A DNA stretch of 64,000 bases from Kordia antarctica (GCF_009901525.1 NZ_CP019288.1:992001-1056000); one strand, 5' to 3'. Positions 28,612-38,047 are shown, numbered from the stretch's first letter. Program-made: numbers and translations. The notes: generated from the letters alone by a model not told the origin.

Positions 28612-30720
28612 TTAGTGTATTGGAATGTCAATGTTTACAATAGTTCCACGCAATTCATTGGAATCAATATGGCAAGAACCATCTAGTATTTTGAGTTCTT
28701 TTTTTAGATTTTTTAAGCCAATTCCGTAGCGTTTTTTTTCAACTTTAAATCCTTTTCCATTATCTTCTACCATCATATTTATGTGATTGGAATTGCGTGT
28801 AATATTGATGCTCAATTCGCTCGCTTGTGCATGTTTTAATACGTTATTGACCAATTCTTGTAATATTCGAAAGATAAAGATACTCGTTTGCGAATTCTGA
28901 AACGTTTCCAAACCATGAATGGTTGTGTATACTTTTAAGTTTCGGTTTTCTACTTTTTTGGAAAAGTTTGTGATTGCATTTTCCAGGTTGAATTCTGGAA
29001 TTGGATCTTTGTCAAATCGATGCGAAATAGCGCGCACTTCATCGGTTACATTATCTAGTATTTGATTCGTTTTTTCATAGAGTTTTTTTGTGCCTTCATG
29101 AGTTTCAATTACATTTTTATCAAATGCCTGAAAGTGAAATTTCACGGAAGTGAGCAAGCTTCCTATATTGTTATGCAATTCTTTAGAGATTTCCTCTTTT
29201 TCCTTTTCCTTAGCGGATAATGTAGCGTTTATAATTTGTATTTCCTGATCGTTGACAAGGTTTTGCATTTTTTGTTTGAGTAAGATTTCTTGTTGATTTG
29301 CTAATTGATTCGCTGCTTTTTTTAGTTTGTAAAAATACACCGAAATGATGATGACCAAACTGAGGATAATCGCGAAAGCAATTAAATACCCATATAATTT
29401 TTTGTTTTCTTCTTGCTTTCTAAAAGCTACTTCTTCGGCTAATGCACGCTCTTTTTCTAGCAATGAAATTTCTACTTTTTTTACTTCTGATTGATACGAT
29501 TTTTGCAATGCAGCAATTTCCCAAAGCTTTTGTTCATTGAATACGGAATCATTTAATACTTCATATTGCAATTGATATTCATACGCTTTTTGATAGTTTC
29601 CTTCGCTTTGCGCAAATTCGCTTTGTTTTTTGGCTATATAACGCTTTAACGTTAGTTTTTCGTCACCTTCAGAAAGTACAATTGCTTTTTGTAATTCAGA
29701 TTTCGCTTTTACCAATTGATTTTTATATTGATAGATATTTGCACGTGCAATATGAATTTTTGCTTTGATTGAAGTTTCTTTTTTATGCTGTTCTAAACGT
29801 GTTGCTTTTTGCAGATAATTCAACGCAAGTGCCGTATTTTTTTTTGCGTATAATTCGGCAATATTCAAATAACCTCTTACTAATTGAGATGAATCTGAAA
29901 TTTTTTCTTTGAGCTGAATGCTTTTTTTGAAATATTCCAACGAAAGTGAATCATCACCTTTTTCGTAGAATAATGCGCCCAAATTGTTATACATTTTGGC
30001 AGTTTGAGAACTATTTTCTTTCTCTTTGTAATGGTTTAATGCTTTTGTATAATAGAATTCCGCAAGTTTGTAATTGTTTGACAGACTGTATACATTTCCA
30101 AGATTTGAATACGCTGCAATTGTTTGCCTATTAGTGGTTTCTTGATTGTTTAATAGCAATGATTTTTGGTAATGATAGATAGCGGAATCGTAAATACCAG
30201 TCGTAGTATATACATTTGCAATATTTACATGTGTACTAATTTGTTGTTTATGCGTAATGCTACTATCTGTAAGCGCCAATCCTTTTTTATAGTTCGCCAA
30301 CGCTTCTTCATAGAATTCATTTTTTTTGAATAGCAATGCTTTTGTATTGTACACAGCAAGTAATCCTTTGTAGTTTTGAGCAGTTTCTTCTAGCTTTTCC
30401 GATTTTTGCAATACGTGCAATGCACTGTCTAGTTGTTTTTTACTATTCCAATAATGCGCTTGAATTCTAAGGCTTCTGGCACTTCCTTTTTTATAGTTAT
30501 GTATTGTTGCTAAAGAATCGGCAGTTTTGGCAAGTACATAGCAATTTTCCCAAGCTCTTTTTCTTAAAAATTTAAAAGCATTCGTATTTAAACTATCAAT
30601 ATGTTGTACATGTTTTGTTGGTATGGAAGCTTTTTCTTGCTTACAACCAACAAAACATATAACAACTAGTATCATACTACTTAGTATGTGTATGATTTTA
30701 TGATTTACAGTGTATTTCAT
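28612..30720 (-). CDS. TPR-containing sensor histidine kinase (HisKA_3 / HPK7)
   Basis: 702 aa. The N-terminus has a lipoprotein-like signal (MILVVICFVGC). Residues ~35-420 are tetratricopeptide repeats in the periplasm (for example AYSNLGNVYSLSNNYKLAEF and AKMYNNLGALFYEKGDDSL). One membrane helix lies near 443-465 (YLIAFAIILSLVIIISVYFY), then a coiled coil, the phospho-His in SKELHNNIGSLL (near 516) and an HATPase domain (QELVNNVLKHA, EDNGKGF, YGIGLKNL). This domain layout is common in Bacteroidetes two-component systems. It lies six bases downstream of the 159-aa unknown gene. Confidence 0.95.
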   Translation of the reverse strand: MKYTVNHKIIHILSSMILVVICFVGCKQEKASIPTKHVQHIDSLNTNAFKFLRKRAWENCYVLAKTADSLATIHNYKKGSARSLRIQAHYWNSKKQLDSALHVLQKSEKLEETAQNYKGLLAVYNTKALLFKKNEFYEEALANYKKGLALTDSSITHKQQISTHVNIANVYTTTGIYDSAIYHYQKSLLLNNQETTNRQTIAAYSNLGNVYSLSNNYKLAEFYYTKALNHYKEKENSSQTAKMYNNLGALFYEKGDDSLSLEYFKKSIQLKEKISDSSQLVRGYLNIAELYAKKNTALALNYLQKATRLEQHKKETSIKAKIHIARANIYQYKNQLVKAKSELQKAIVLSEGDEKLTLKRYIAKKQSEFAQSEGNYQKAYEYQLQYEVLNDSVFNEQKLWEIAALQKSYQSEVKKVEISLLEKERALAEEVAFRKQEENKKLYGYLIAFAIILSLVIIISVYFYKLKKAANQLANQQEILLKQKMQNLVNDQEIQIINATLSAKEKEKEEISKELHNNIGSLLTSVKFHFQAFDKNVIETHEGTKKLYEKTNQILDNVTDEVRAISHRFDKDPIPEFNLENAITNFSKKVENRNLKVYTTIHGLETFQNSQTSIFIFRILQELVNNVLKHAQASELSINITRNSNHINMMVEDNGKGFKVEKKRYGIGLKNLKKELKILDGSCHIDSNELRGTIVNIDIPIH

Positions 30721-30726
30721 TCCAAA

Positions 30727-31206
30727 TTAAAGAATTGTTTCGTCTATAATATCGGTATCTTCATACGTAATTACGGTACGTTTTGTTCCTGTTGGATCAT
30801 CTATCGGTATTTCATTGCTAACTATGGAGGTATTAATGACAAGAATATCAAATGTGCTCGCATTAAATTTAAAATCTGGATAATTATCTTTAGTAATTTT
30901 TAAAAATTTATTGATTGGATACCGTTCTATAGTCTCTATATTTTCAGTCATTAGATTTTCTTTAGATTCAAAAATTAAGTTTAAAACTAAAAATCCTATT
31001 TCAGATCCAGGTTCTGAGAAACTAAAATTACTTAAATTGAATTTTTTAAATTTCACATTTGGAATTTCTAACCAAGTGGTCGTATAAATATGCAATATAT
31101 TAGCTTCTTCTCCTTTGTTTCGAGCAATATTAGTATCAAAATGTATAATATGGGAGTTTAGTGTTGTTAGTGTTTCAAGTCTTTCTTGTGTTTTTGTTTT
31201 TTCCAT
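30727..31206 (-). CDS. Hypothetical protein, 159 aa
   Basis: Not recognised. There is no signal peptide or membrane helix. The middle part (NVKFKKFNLSNFSFSEPGSE, then GFLVLNLIFES) is beta-rich, and the C-terminus is rich in Asp and Thr. It starts with MEKTKTQERLETLT and ends six bases before the sensor kinase, so it may belong to that signalling operon. It could also be the last member of the group of small unknown genes at 31343-32546, from which it is separated by a terminator hairpin. Confidence 0.6.
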   Translation of the reverse strand: MEKTKTQERLETLTTLNSHIIHFDTNIARNKGEEANILHIYTTTWLEIPNVKFKKFNLSNFSFSEPGSEIGFLVLNLIFESKENLMTENIETIERYPINKFLKITKDNYPDFKFNASTFDILVINTSIVSNEIPIDDPTGTKRTVITYEDTDIIDETIL

Positions 31207-31303
31207 GATTACTTTTTTAGGTAGTTATGTATGTTCTTAAATTATGAAATTTACTTCTATGTATATATGTAAATACTGTTTTATTTATATAATTAAAATT
31301 ACA

Positions 31304-31323
31304 GGACAATCCGAAGATTGCCC
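31304..31323 (-). terminator. UUCG-capped hairpin terminator
   Basis: Read on the minus strand, GGGCAATC - TTCG - GATTGTCC forms an 8-bp stem (one G-U pair) closed by the very stable UUCG tetraloop, followed by TGTAATTTTAATT. It lies about 20 bases after the stop of the 220-aa gene, in the right orientation to end its message. Confidence 0.7.
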
Positions 31324-31342
31324 CGTAACACACTAAACTGAC

Positions 31343-32005
31343 CTATAAACATGGTTCTATATGTGTGATTAGTTCTGCATTGTCACCTGTTGGAATAAAT
31401 TTCCCTGTTTCAGAATCATATGCAACAGAAATAGTATCAACTCCGCCACCAAATTTTAATGCGGTCATTGGAGAAGTTACATTTGTAACTACCGTATTAC
31501 TGACTACATTACTTTCCAACCATATATAAACTGTTGTATAAGGCGTCATTACTGCTGTATGCGCTAGTAATGTTGGAACCGCCGAAATTGCGTTTCCTGC
31601 AATGTCCGTTCCATTAACATTTGCATCTTGAAATAAACCAACAGTCATATAATCCTTGTTAGAGTATTTATTTTCTAATGCATATGAATTTGGTTTTCCG
31701 CCACTTGCTGGTCCAGATGTAGAACCATCAGGCTCTAGTGTATATAATTTATTTTGTATGGCTCCAACTGGTACACTCGATAATTGACTCAGTCTTGCAC
31801 CATTTACAACATCACTGGTAGATGCATAAATTCCGTATTCTTCTTTCCATGTGATGGTATTTCCTTGTAAAGGTTTATATACTTGCCAAGCTACGTTTGG
31901 ATTTCCTCCACCAGTTGGTTTTGCTACGATTACGTTAATTCCTGCAATGTATATGTTTCGCAACTGCTCATTTGTAAAAGCAGTTTTTAAATTGAATGTT
32001 GACAT
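31343..32005 (-). CDS. Hypothetical protein, 220 aa
   Basis: Not recognised. Soluble, with no signal peptide; rich in Asn, Thr, Val and Gly with many short strands (AGINVIVAKPTGGG, TTVYIWLESNVVSN). It ends GDNAELITHIEPCL. It starts MSTFNLKTAFTNEQ after a leader that resembles the one in front of the 155-aa gene upstream, so both may be expressed alike. A beta-sandwich or lectin-like fold is possible but not shown. The message appears to end at the hairpin at 31304-31323. Confidence 0.6.
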   Translation of the reverse strand: MSTFNLKTAFTNEQLRNIYIAGINVIVAKPTGGGNPNVAWQVYKPLQGNTITWKEEYGIYASTSDVVNGARLSQLSSVPVGAIQNKLYTLEPDGSTSGPASGGKPNSYALENKYSNKDYMTVGLFQDANVNGTDIAGNAISAVPTLLAHTAVMTPYTTVYIWLESNVVSNTVVTNVTSPMTALKFGGGVDTISVAYDSETGKFIPTGDNAELITHIEPCL

Positions 32006-32075
32006 AATTCTATTTTTTAAAATTTCTCCTACTCTATTTGATGGCTTTTCGGATTACACCATAAGTACCAATTGA
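32004..32075 (-). promoter_or_regulatory. Leader shared with the 155-aa gene
   Basis: The bases just upstream of the 220-aa gene (TTGACATAATTCTATTTTTTAAAA on the plus strand, then GGCTTTTCGGATT) match those upstream of the 155-aa gene at 32544-32605 (same opening with a few changes, then GGCTTTTCAGATT). Two unrelated coding sequences with a similar leader of roughly 60 bases suggest a shared regulatory or translation-initiation element. Confidence 0.45.
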
Positions 32076-32078
32076 TTT

Positions 32079-32546
32079 TTAGTTACACTGACAGTTTTCT
32101 TCCTGTGCCGCTAACATTAATAAAGCTAAATCTCCAGATGATAATTCATCCATACTTTTAGCTGCTAAACCTGGCATTGGTAATTTGATATCAAAGCTCT
32201 TTTCTACACATTTTTTACCAACAAATGGTAAGTCAATGCAACCTTGTAATTTCAAGTTAAAACTGATTGTTTGATCGGTTACTTTAAAGTTTCTAATAGA
32301 AATTTTGATCGATACTCTTGGTATTGGATTAAATTCAAAATCTACATCTGCATTGAATGAAAATGTTTTTGAAAAGTTTCCGAAAGGAGTTTCAGCAGTT
32401 ATTCTTATTTGTACTGATCCATCGCCATCGGCAGTTAATTCAGCACAAACTCTAAATCCTAATACGCTAGGTGTGCATTTTCTAACAGATTGCACATCGA
32501 ATCCTTCGTATACTTCGTTACTTTTTACTGTAGTAATTGTTGACAT
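32079..32546 (-). CDS. Hypothetical beta-rich protein, 155 aa
   Basis: Not recognised. It starts MSTITTVKSNEVYEGFDVQ and has alternating hydrophobic strands (VSIKISIRNFKVTDQTISFN, LKLQGCIDLPFVGKKC) with six or so Cys residues (KCTP, RVCAE, GCID, KKCVE and the end ENCQCN). No signal peptide is seen. It lies upstream of the 220-aa gene in the same direction with a 73-base gap and a similar leader. The repeated Cys may bind a metal or form disulfides after export by an unconventional route; both are guesses. Confidence 0.6.
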   Translation of the reverse strand: MSTITTVKSNEVYEGFDVQSVRKCTPSVLGFRVCAELTADGDGSVQIRITAETPFGNFSKTFSFNADVDFEFNPIPRVSIKISIRNFKVTDQTISFNLKLQGCIDLPFVGKKCVEKSFDIKLPMPGLAAKSMDELSSGDLALLMLAAQEENCQCN

Positions 32547-32915
32547 AATTTTATTATTTAAAAGTTTTCGTTCTTACTCTGTAAAGGCTTTTCAGATTCC
32601 GCCTGTTAATGATCATTATTTTGTACACTCCAAAACTATGACAACGCTACATGCTAGAAAACACCCGTATATGTGATTTTCAACTCACCTATTTATGTGA
32701 GATTCGTTATTACTATTAAGAATACTTCATGAAAAAAAACTTCAATCTCTTATTATTGTTGAGATGAAAGCATTTATGATGAAAATTCAAGGAAAAGAAA
32801 TAGTTCGAACCATTTTTCCTATTTGTGAAGATTTTTTACTTATTTATCAATGAAATTATATTTTTTCGGATGTAATATATTTGTGTAATTCCTTATTATT
32901 TTTCATTTTTAGCAC
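32547..32915. other. Intergenic region between divergent genes
   Basis: 369 bases with no convincing gene. The left 60 bases resemble the leader upstream of the 220-aa gene. The right end holds a possible promoter for the RDD gene. The middle is AT-rich without repeats that I can see. Confidence 0.5.
32876..32883 (+). promoter_or_regulatory. Possible Bacteroidetes -7 element (TAnnTTTG)
   Basis: TATATTTG fits the Bacteroidetes sigma-A -7 consensus TAnnTTTG and lies 33 bases before the ATG of the RDD gene. I do not see a good -33 TTG, so this is tentative. Confidence 0.4.
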
Positions 32916-33287
32916 ATGAAAGGAATTGACAAGTCCGTACGATTAGCAAATTTTTTGATTGACATCACAATCATTTTAATTATTTCTGTCATTTTAATGA
33001 TTGCTTCAGCATTGTTTGGTAGCTCAGAAAGGTCTTTTTTATACTTGATCCTATTTTTCTATTATTTGATTTTAGAAGCTACAACTGGACAAACAATTGG
33101 GAAAATGCTGACAAATACAAAAGTTGTACATACAGATGGTTCGAAAGCTAGTTTTATAAGAATTTGTATGCGTTCGCTATTGCGAATATTCCCGTTGGAT
33201 ATGTTTACATATCTTTTTGGAAAGGAATATGGATTGCACGATTTGCTTTCTGGAACAACGTTGATGAAGAAAGAAAATGATTTGTAG
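32916..33287 (+). CDS. RDD family membrane protein
   Basis: 123 aa. RDD proteins are small membrane proteins named after conserved Arg and Asp residues. Seen here: VRLANFLIDITIILIISVIL (helix 1 with Arg and Asp), YLILFFYYLILEATTGQTIG (helix 2 and the conserved GQTIGKM), and the C-terminal GLHDLLSGT. Function of the family is uncertain; some members are Na+/H+ antiporters or partners of other membrane proteins. It is a single gene between two unrelated units. Confidence 0.85.
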   Translation: MKGIDKSVRLANFLIDITIILIISVILMIASALFGSSERSFLYLILFFYYLILEATTGQTIGKMLTNTKVVHTDGSKASFIRICMRSLLRIFPLDMFTYLFGKEYGLHDLLSGTTLMKKENDL

Positions 33288-33511
33288 TATTGTGAAGGTT
33301 TATTGTGAATAACACCATTTTTCTTTTAGAAATTAGTTTTATTCTATTGAAAATTAAATAGTTAAAAACCTCATGCTATTAAAAATAATAGATACCTTTT
33401 ATGAATAAAATTACCCTGTTTTCATAAACCGTAAATAGATTCTCTATGTAATTCACGTTAGTTTCAGTAAATTTATACCATCATTTTAAATTCATCTTTT
33501 TACAATAGCTT

Positions 33512-35059
33512 ATGAAACAAAAAAACATTCTTCTTTTTATTCTTAGCATTACAATACAATATGTAGTCATAGGTCAAAACATCACAGATGGTCTTCAAGC
33601 GCATTATAAATTTGATACTAATTTAGTAGATGATACACTGAATAATCATGATTTGAATACAACTGACGGAAGCGTTTCATATAATTTAGTAGCTACAAAT
33701 GATTCGGCGATTTCTTTTGATGGTGCTTCTCAGGTTTCTTCGATATCAAATTTTAATAATTCGTCATTTACTGCAACAGCAGTTTCATTATGGATAAAAT
33801 CAAGTACAGTTACTGCTGATTTGCAAATTTGCTTGCAAGGCGCTCACATGGGATTTGGAGCTTATATACAAGCTTATTCAGGAAAATTTATTGGTTTTTT
33901 TGACAGTTCTTCAACTGGTTCTTATGAAAGTACAAATGTGATTACCGACGGAATGTGGCATCATATTGTAATTCAAAATGACGGAACTACCACATTTATG
34001 TATGTTGATGGTGTTTTAGACGGAAGCACTTCTGAAAATTTAGTAGTCGGAAACGGAGCTGCTAACAATAAATTATATTTAGGAAAGAGCAATCTTGGAG
34101 TTCAAAATTTTGCAGGATCTTTGAATGATGTCCGAATTTATAATAGAATGTTAACGCTGTGCGATATTGAAATATTATATGATAATTATACTTCACCTGT
34201 TGCGTCTTTCTTATTTGAGAATAATCTACTAGATGATGTCAATACTAATGATTTACAATCCACTGCTGCTCTGCCTTATGAATCTTTTGGTGTAAATGAT
34301 ACTGCTATTATATTTGATGGAACTTCTCAAGTTTCTTCGATATCAAATTTTGATAATTCATCTTTTACGCAATGTGCAATTTCGCTTTGGGTAAAATCGA
34401 ATACAATTACTGCTGATTTGCAAATTTGCTTGCAAGGCGCTCACATGGGATTTGGAGCTTATATACAAGCCAATTCAGGAAAATTTATTGGTTTTTTTGA
34501 CAGTTCTTCAACTGGTTCTTATGAAAGTACAAATGTGATTACCGACGGAATGTGGCATCATATTGTAATTCAAAATGACGGAACTACTACATTTATGTAT
34601 GTTGATGGTGTTCTGGACGGAAGCATTTCTGAAAATTTAGTCATCGGAAACGGAACTGCTAACAATAAGTTATACTTAGGAAAGAGCAATCTTGGAGTTC
34701 AAAATTTTACAGGATCATTGAATAATATCAACATTTACAATAGAGTTTTAAATCTTTGTGAAATAAAAGAAATTGGTCAAACAAGAATCCTTGGAATTAC
34801 GGAACATGTTGATTCAAAAACTATCAATTATGCTATCTATCCAAATCCAACTACTGGTAATTTTTGGATTGATTTAAAAGATAATTATGAAGAAATAAAA
34901 GTTCAGATTTTTGATACAAATGGTAGGTTGATTTCAAAAAAACGTTTTTCACAAATGCAACTATTACCATTAGAAATTAATGCTGCTAAAGGAATCTATA
35001 TTGTGAAAGTTTTATACGGAACTAACAATTATTTTGTTTCTAAAGTCATTAAGCAATAG
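33512..35059 (+). CDS. Secreted double-LamG protein with T9SS sorting tail
   Basis: 515 aa. Signal peptide (NILLFILSITIQYVVIGQ), then two laminin-G-like (concanavalin A-like) domains, roughly 25-220 and 225-425, each containing ITADLQICLQGAHMGFGAYI-type sequence and DGMWHHIVIQNDGTTTFMYV. The last ~80 residues are a type IX secretion sorting domain (YAIYPNPTTGNFW, IFDTNGRLISKK, GIYIVKVL, ending FVSKVIKQ). LamG domains bind glycans or proteins at the cell surface. The two domains are nearly identical in DNA, so one was copied recently. Monocistronic; convergent with the next gene. Confidence 0.92.
   Translation: MKQKNILLFILSITIQYVVIGQNITDGLQAHYKFDTNLVDDTLNNHDLNTTDGSVSYNLVATNDSAISFDGASQVSSISNFNNSSFTATAVSLWIKSSTVTADLQICLQGAHMGFGAYIQAYSGKFIGFFDSSSTGSYESTNVITDGMWHHIVIQNDGTTTFMYVDGVLDGSTSENLVVGNGAANNKLYLGKSNLGVQNFAGSLNDVRIYNRMLTLCDIEILYDNYTSPVASFLFENNLLDDVNTNDLQSTAALPYESFGVNDTAIIFDGTSQVSSISNFDNSSFTQCAISLWVKSNTITADLQICLQGAHMGFGAYIQANSGKFIGFFDSSSTGSYESTNVITDGMWHHIVIQNDGTTTFMYVDGVLDGSISENLVIGNGTANNKLYLGKSNLGVQNFTGSLNNINIYNRVLNLCEIKEIGQTRILGITEHVDSKTINYAIYPNPTTGNFWIDLKDNYEEIKVQIFDTNGRLISKKRFSQMQLLPLEINAAKGIYIVKVLYGTNNYFVSKVIKQ
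33715..34165 (+). repeat. Intragenic LamG repeat, copy 1
   Basis: Matches 34312-34762 at an offset of 597 bases (199 codons, in frame), with long perfect stretches such as the region coding FIGFFDSSSTGSYESTNVIT. Confidence 0.88.
34312..34762 (+). repeat. Intragenic LamG repeat, copy 2
   Basis: Second copy of the LamG unit; differences cluster at the ends, while the centre is nearly unchanged, as expected after recent duplication or gene conversion. Confidence 0.88.
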
Positions 35060-35235
35060 TATAAAAAGAGGTTGTCTAAAAAGTTGAATTTTCGTCAAAC
35101 CGAACTTGATTCGGTTTTCCATAATCATTAATAATCAATATAATGAGATTCTGAATAGATACTGAATCAAGTTCAGCACATGGTTCAGAATGACGCTTTC
35201 TAAGACTCTTCAGAATTACATATAAATACTGAGAT
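35060..35235. repeat. REP-like intergenic element between convergent genes
   Basis: The gap contains AACCGAACTTGATTCGGTT (35098-35116), a 7-bp stem with a 5-base loop followed by TT, so a usable terminator. Further on are GAGATTCTGAATAG and CTGAATCAAGTTCAGCACATG followed by GTTCAGAATGACG. The repeated theme of TTCAGAAT/GAATCAAGTTCAG resembles dispersed palindromic elements seen between convergent genes in Flavobacteriaceae. Assignment to a repeat family rests on memory, not a search. Confidence 0.5.
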
Positions 35236-36657
35236 TTACTGCTTTATAATTTTTTCTGTTTGAATTCCTTTATCAGTTTGAATTTTTAAAAAGTAAATTC
35301 CTTTTGAAAGATTATTTAGATCAATTTCTGCTTGAGAAACTGGAACTTCTTGTACAATTGTTTTTAATAGTTTTCCTTGTAAATCATATATAGAAATGGA
35401 TTTTACATGCTGCATTTCTTTTATAAAAAGTGTACTTTTTGTAGGATTTGGATAGATAACTATTTTGTTAATTCGATTTTCTTCAACATTTAAAATTCGC
35501 AAGTTTTCATAGAGTATCAAAGCATCTTCTTCAAATGATGCAGCTAAAATATCCATATCGCCATCTCCATCAATATCATCTGCATATATAGTTGACACAT
35601 CATTTATGGTATTTGTTATAACTTGTTGCGCTCCAAATGTTCCTTGTCCATCTGTATTTTCATACCAAGCAATTGTAGTATCTGAAATAGAAGCTGAAAT
35701 TACATCTAAATCATTATCTCCGTCTATGTCCGCTGTAAAAACGGAAATTGGACCGTCCGCAGCTGCTGAAACAATTTGCCGTGCTCCAAATGTTCCGAGT
35801 CCATCTGTATTTTTATACATAACTACTTGGTCACCATTTCCTGTGGTTGCAAATACATCCAAATCCATATCTCCATCAATATCAGCTACATGAAGTCCTA
35901 TAAAATCTTCCATTGGTGTTACATCAATTGATATTCGAGCTCCAAAATTACCAAGCCCATCCAAGTTTTTATACCAACCTAATTGTAAAGCATCACCGTT
36001 AATACTTAGAATATCCATATCGGTATCGCCATCTAAATCTGCTACCAAAAGTTCCAATGGAAAATACGTATCAGAATGTGCCTGAATGATTGTTCCTGTA
36101 GTTGGATCTATTGTTCCAGTTCCATCTACATTTTTATACCAAGTAATTTCTCGTTCACCATCACGCAAAGAAACAATTACAATGTCCATATCAGTATCGT
36201 TGTCAAAATCTGCTGCACCAATAGAGTATGTTTCAAGAAAAGCGTCGTTACTAATAATTTGTGAATTGAAGTTTCCTGTACCATCATTTCTGATGACATT
36301 CAAAAAATTAATAAAGATATACGTACTTATAATATCGACATATGTATCATTGTTAAAATCTGCTAATACAAAATCGCTAGGACCATTATTAGAGAAAGAA
36401 ATCGGCGTATAGTTTCCTAAGCCATCTGTGTTTTCAAGAATAGTCATCTTTGAGTTACTAACACCCGAATTTTCATGAATACAAATAATATCTTTGTCTC
36501 CATCATTATCAATGTCAGTAGTTTTAACTCTTGGCGTATCTGTCAAAGAAAAACCGCCGCTCACAGTTAGCAAAATTCGTTCTTGAAAATTGATTTGACC
36601 ATAAGAGAATTGACAAAGAATAAAAGATATTGCTATGAAAATGTAACTTTTGTGCAT
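35236..36657 (-). CDS. Secreted FG-GAP/VCBS repeat protein with T9SS sorting tail
   Basis: 473 aa. Signal peptide (SYIFIAISFILCQFSYGQ). Residues ~40-390 hold about seven FG-GAP-like repeats with Ca-binding DxDxDxDxD patterns (DIDNDGDKDIICIH, DLDGDTDMDILSI, DIDGDGDMDILAAS), which form a beta-propeller. The end is a type IX sorting domain (IYPNPTKSTLFIKE, IYDLQGKLLKTI, GIYFLKIQTDKG, ending TEKIIKQ). Likely a surface adhesin or a scaffold. It stands alone between the convergent LamG gene and the AAA gene of the injection system. Confidence 0.92.
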   Translation of the reverse strand: MHKSYIFIAISFILCQFSYGQINFQERILLTVSGGFSLTDTPRVKTTDIDNDGDKDIICIHENSGVSNSKMTILENTDGLGNYTPISFSNNGPSDFVLADFNNDTYVDIISTYIFINFLNVIRNDGTGNFNSQIISNDAFLETYSIGAADFDNDTDMDIVIVSLRDGEREITWYKNVDGTGTIDPTTGTIIQAHSDTYFPLELLVADLDGDTDMDILSINGDALQLGWYKNLDGLGNFGARISIDVTPMEDFIGLHVADIDGDMDLDVFATTGNGDQVVMYKNTDGLGTFGARQIVSAAADGPISVFTADIDGDNDLDVISASISDTTIAWYENTDGQGTFGAQQVITNTINDVSTIYADDIDGDGDMDILAASFEEDALILYENLRILNVEENRINKIVIYPNPTKSTLFIKEMQHVKSISIYDLQGKLLKTIVQEVPVSQAEIDLNNLSKGIYFLKIQTDKGIQTEKIIKQ

Positions 36658-36742
36658 CGCTTATTTTTTTTCACAATTTATTAAAATTAACTAAAATTAT
36701 AATTAAACTGTATGTTAAAATGTAACGTCATACACGATTATT

Positions 36743-38047
36743 TTAAACCATCTTCCCTTCTTTTATAAATTCGCGCTGAATAGCGTTGATTAAGATTTCA
36801 TTGGTCAATTCCGTTCCGCCATCTGCCAATACTTGTAAACATGCGTATTGCACTATATTTACAATGTTTGCGCCTGTAACTTCATAATCGTCTGCAATAG
36901 TTGCCAAATCGAGTTCGTCAGATACAAATGCTTCTGGAATGTATTTTTCCCAAAGTTTGAGACGCTCTGGAATGCCTGGACTTTCAAATTGTATGATAGA
37001 TTGAAATCTTCGTGTGAATGCTTTGTCAATATTACTGCGATAATTTGATGCGAGAATGACTAAACCATCATGCAATTCAATTCGTTGTAGTAAGAATGAT
37101 ACTTCTTGATTGGCATATTTGTCATGCGCATCGCGAACGCCCGTACGTTTTCCGAAAATAGCATCTGCTTCATCAAAGAAAAGAATCCAATTTTTGTTTT
37201 TGGCTTTGTTGAAGAGTTGCGACAAGTTTTTCTCCGTTTCTCCAATGTATTTAGAAATCACTAACGACAAATCTATTCGGTACACTTCTTTTCCAGTGTG
37301 TTTTCCCATCAAGCTAGCAGTCAGTGTTTTTCCAACGCCTGGCGAGCCAAAGAACATTACTTTGTAACCTGGCTTGATTTTGTCTTTCATTTCAAACTCG
37401 TTCAGTAATGTATCATTATGATCCATCCAAACGATGACATTGTTGACTTCGTTGAGTGTTTTTTCTTGTAATACCAAATCGTCCCATTCCATTTTCGTTT
37501 CAAGCAGTTCTGCAGGAAAATCTTGACTGAGTTTTGGTTTTGATATGGAACCATATACAAATAATTCTATGTATTCAGGATCGAGCAAAAGTGTTCCGCT
37601 AATTTTTGGTTCGCCCAAAGGCGTATTTCCTAATGTTAAAATAGATTTTTGATAAAATGTATGACTTTCGTCGAATGCTTTTACAATATGATTTCTTGCC
37701 AAAAAATTATCACCAGCAACAATAAAAAGTGCCGTTTCTCCTGTTGGAATAATTCCGCGGTAATGTGTTCCTTTTACGCCTCCAAATTCTGGAAATTCAC
37801 TTCCATCTGGGAAATATTCGGATAGAATACTAGTTAAAAAACCTGGCGCTACATGTGGTAATATGGAGAGCAATAGAATGAGTATTTCAAAGATTTGAAA
37901 ATTGTTTTGTGTAACAAATTTTGAAAATTCAGTATCGTCTTTAGCAAAGTCAAATACAGGAAAGTTGATTTCTTCATCGCTTTCAGAAGCTTTGATAAGT
38001 CTAAATTTCACGGCTTCTTTAATGTAGTCTATAATTTCAACAGTCAT
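36743..38047 (-). CDS. AAA+ ATPase of contractile injection system (Afp15/Pvc15-like)
   Basis: 434 aa. The N-terminal ~190 residues are a family-specific domain; the AAA module has Walker A GSPGVGKT near 235, Walker B ILFFDEADAIFGKR near 295, sensor-like ILASNYRSNIDKAFTRRF and a C-terminal lid. Single-AAA ATPases of this type are a standard part of extracellular contractile injection systems (Afp15 of Serratia, Pvc15 of Photorhabdus) and are thought to help assembly or cargo loading. It is the last gene of the minus-strand cluster here. Family match is good; exact role is from the known systems. Confidence 0.88.
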   Translation of the reverse strand: MTVEIIDYIKEAVKFRLIKASESDEEINFPVFDFAKDDTEFSKFVTQNNFQIFEILILLLSILPHVAPGFLTSILSEYFPDGSEFPEFGGVKGTHYRGIIPTGETALFIVAGDNFLARNHIVKAFDESHTFYQKSILTLGNTPLGEPKISGTLLLDPEYIELFVYGSISKPKLSQDFPAELLETKMEWDDLVLQEKTLNEVNNVIVWMDHNDTLLNEFEMKDKIKPGYKVMFFGSPGVGKTLTASLMGKHTGKEVYRIDLSLVISKYIGETEKNLSQLFNKAKNKNWILFFDEADAIFGKRTGVRDAHDKYANQEVSFLLQRIELHDGLVILASNYRSNIDKAFTRRFQSIIQFESPGIPERLKLWEKYIPEAFVSDELDLATIADDYEVTGANIVNIVQYACLQVLADGGTELTNEILINAIQREFIKEGKMV

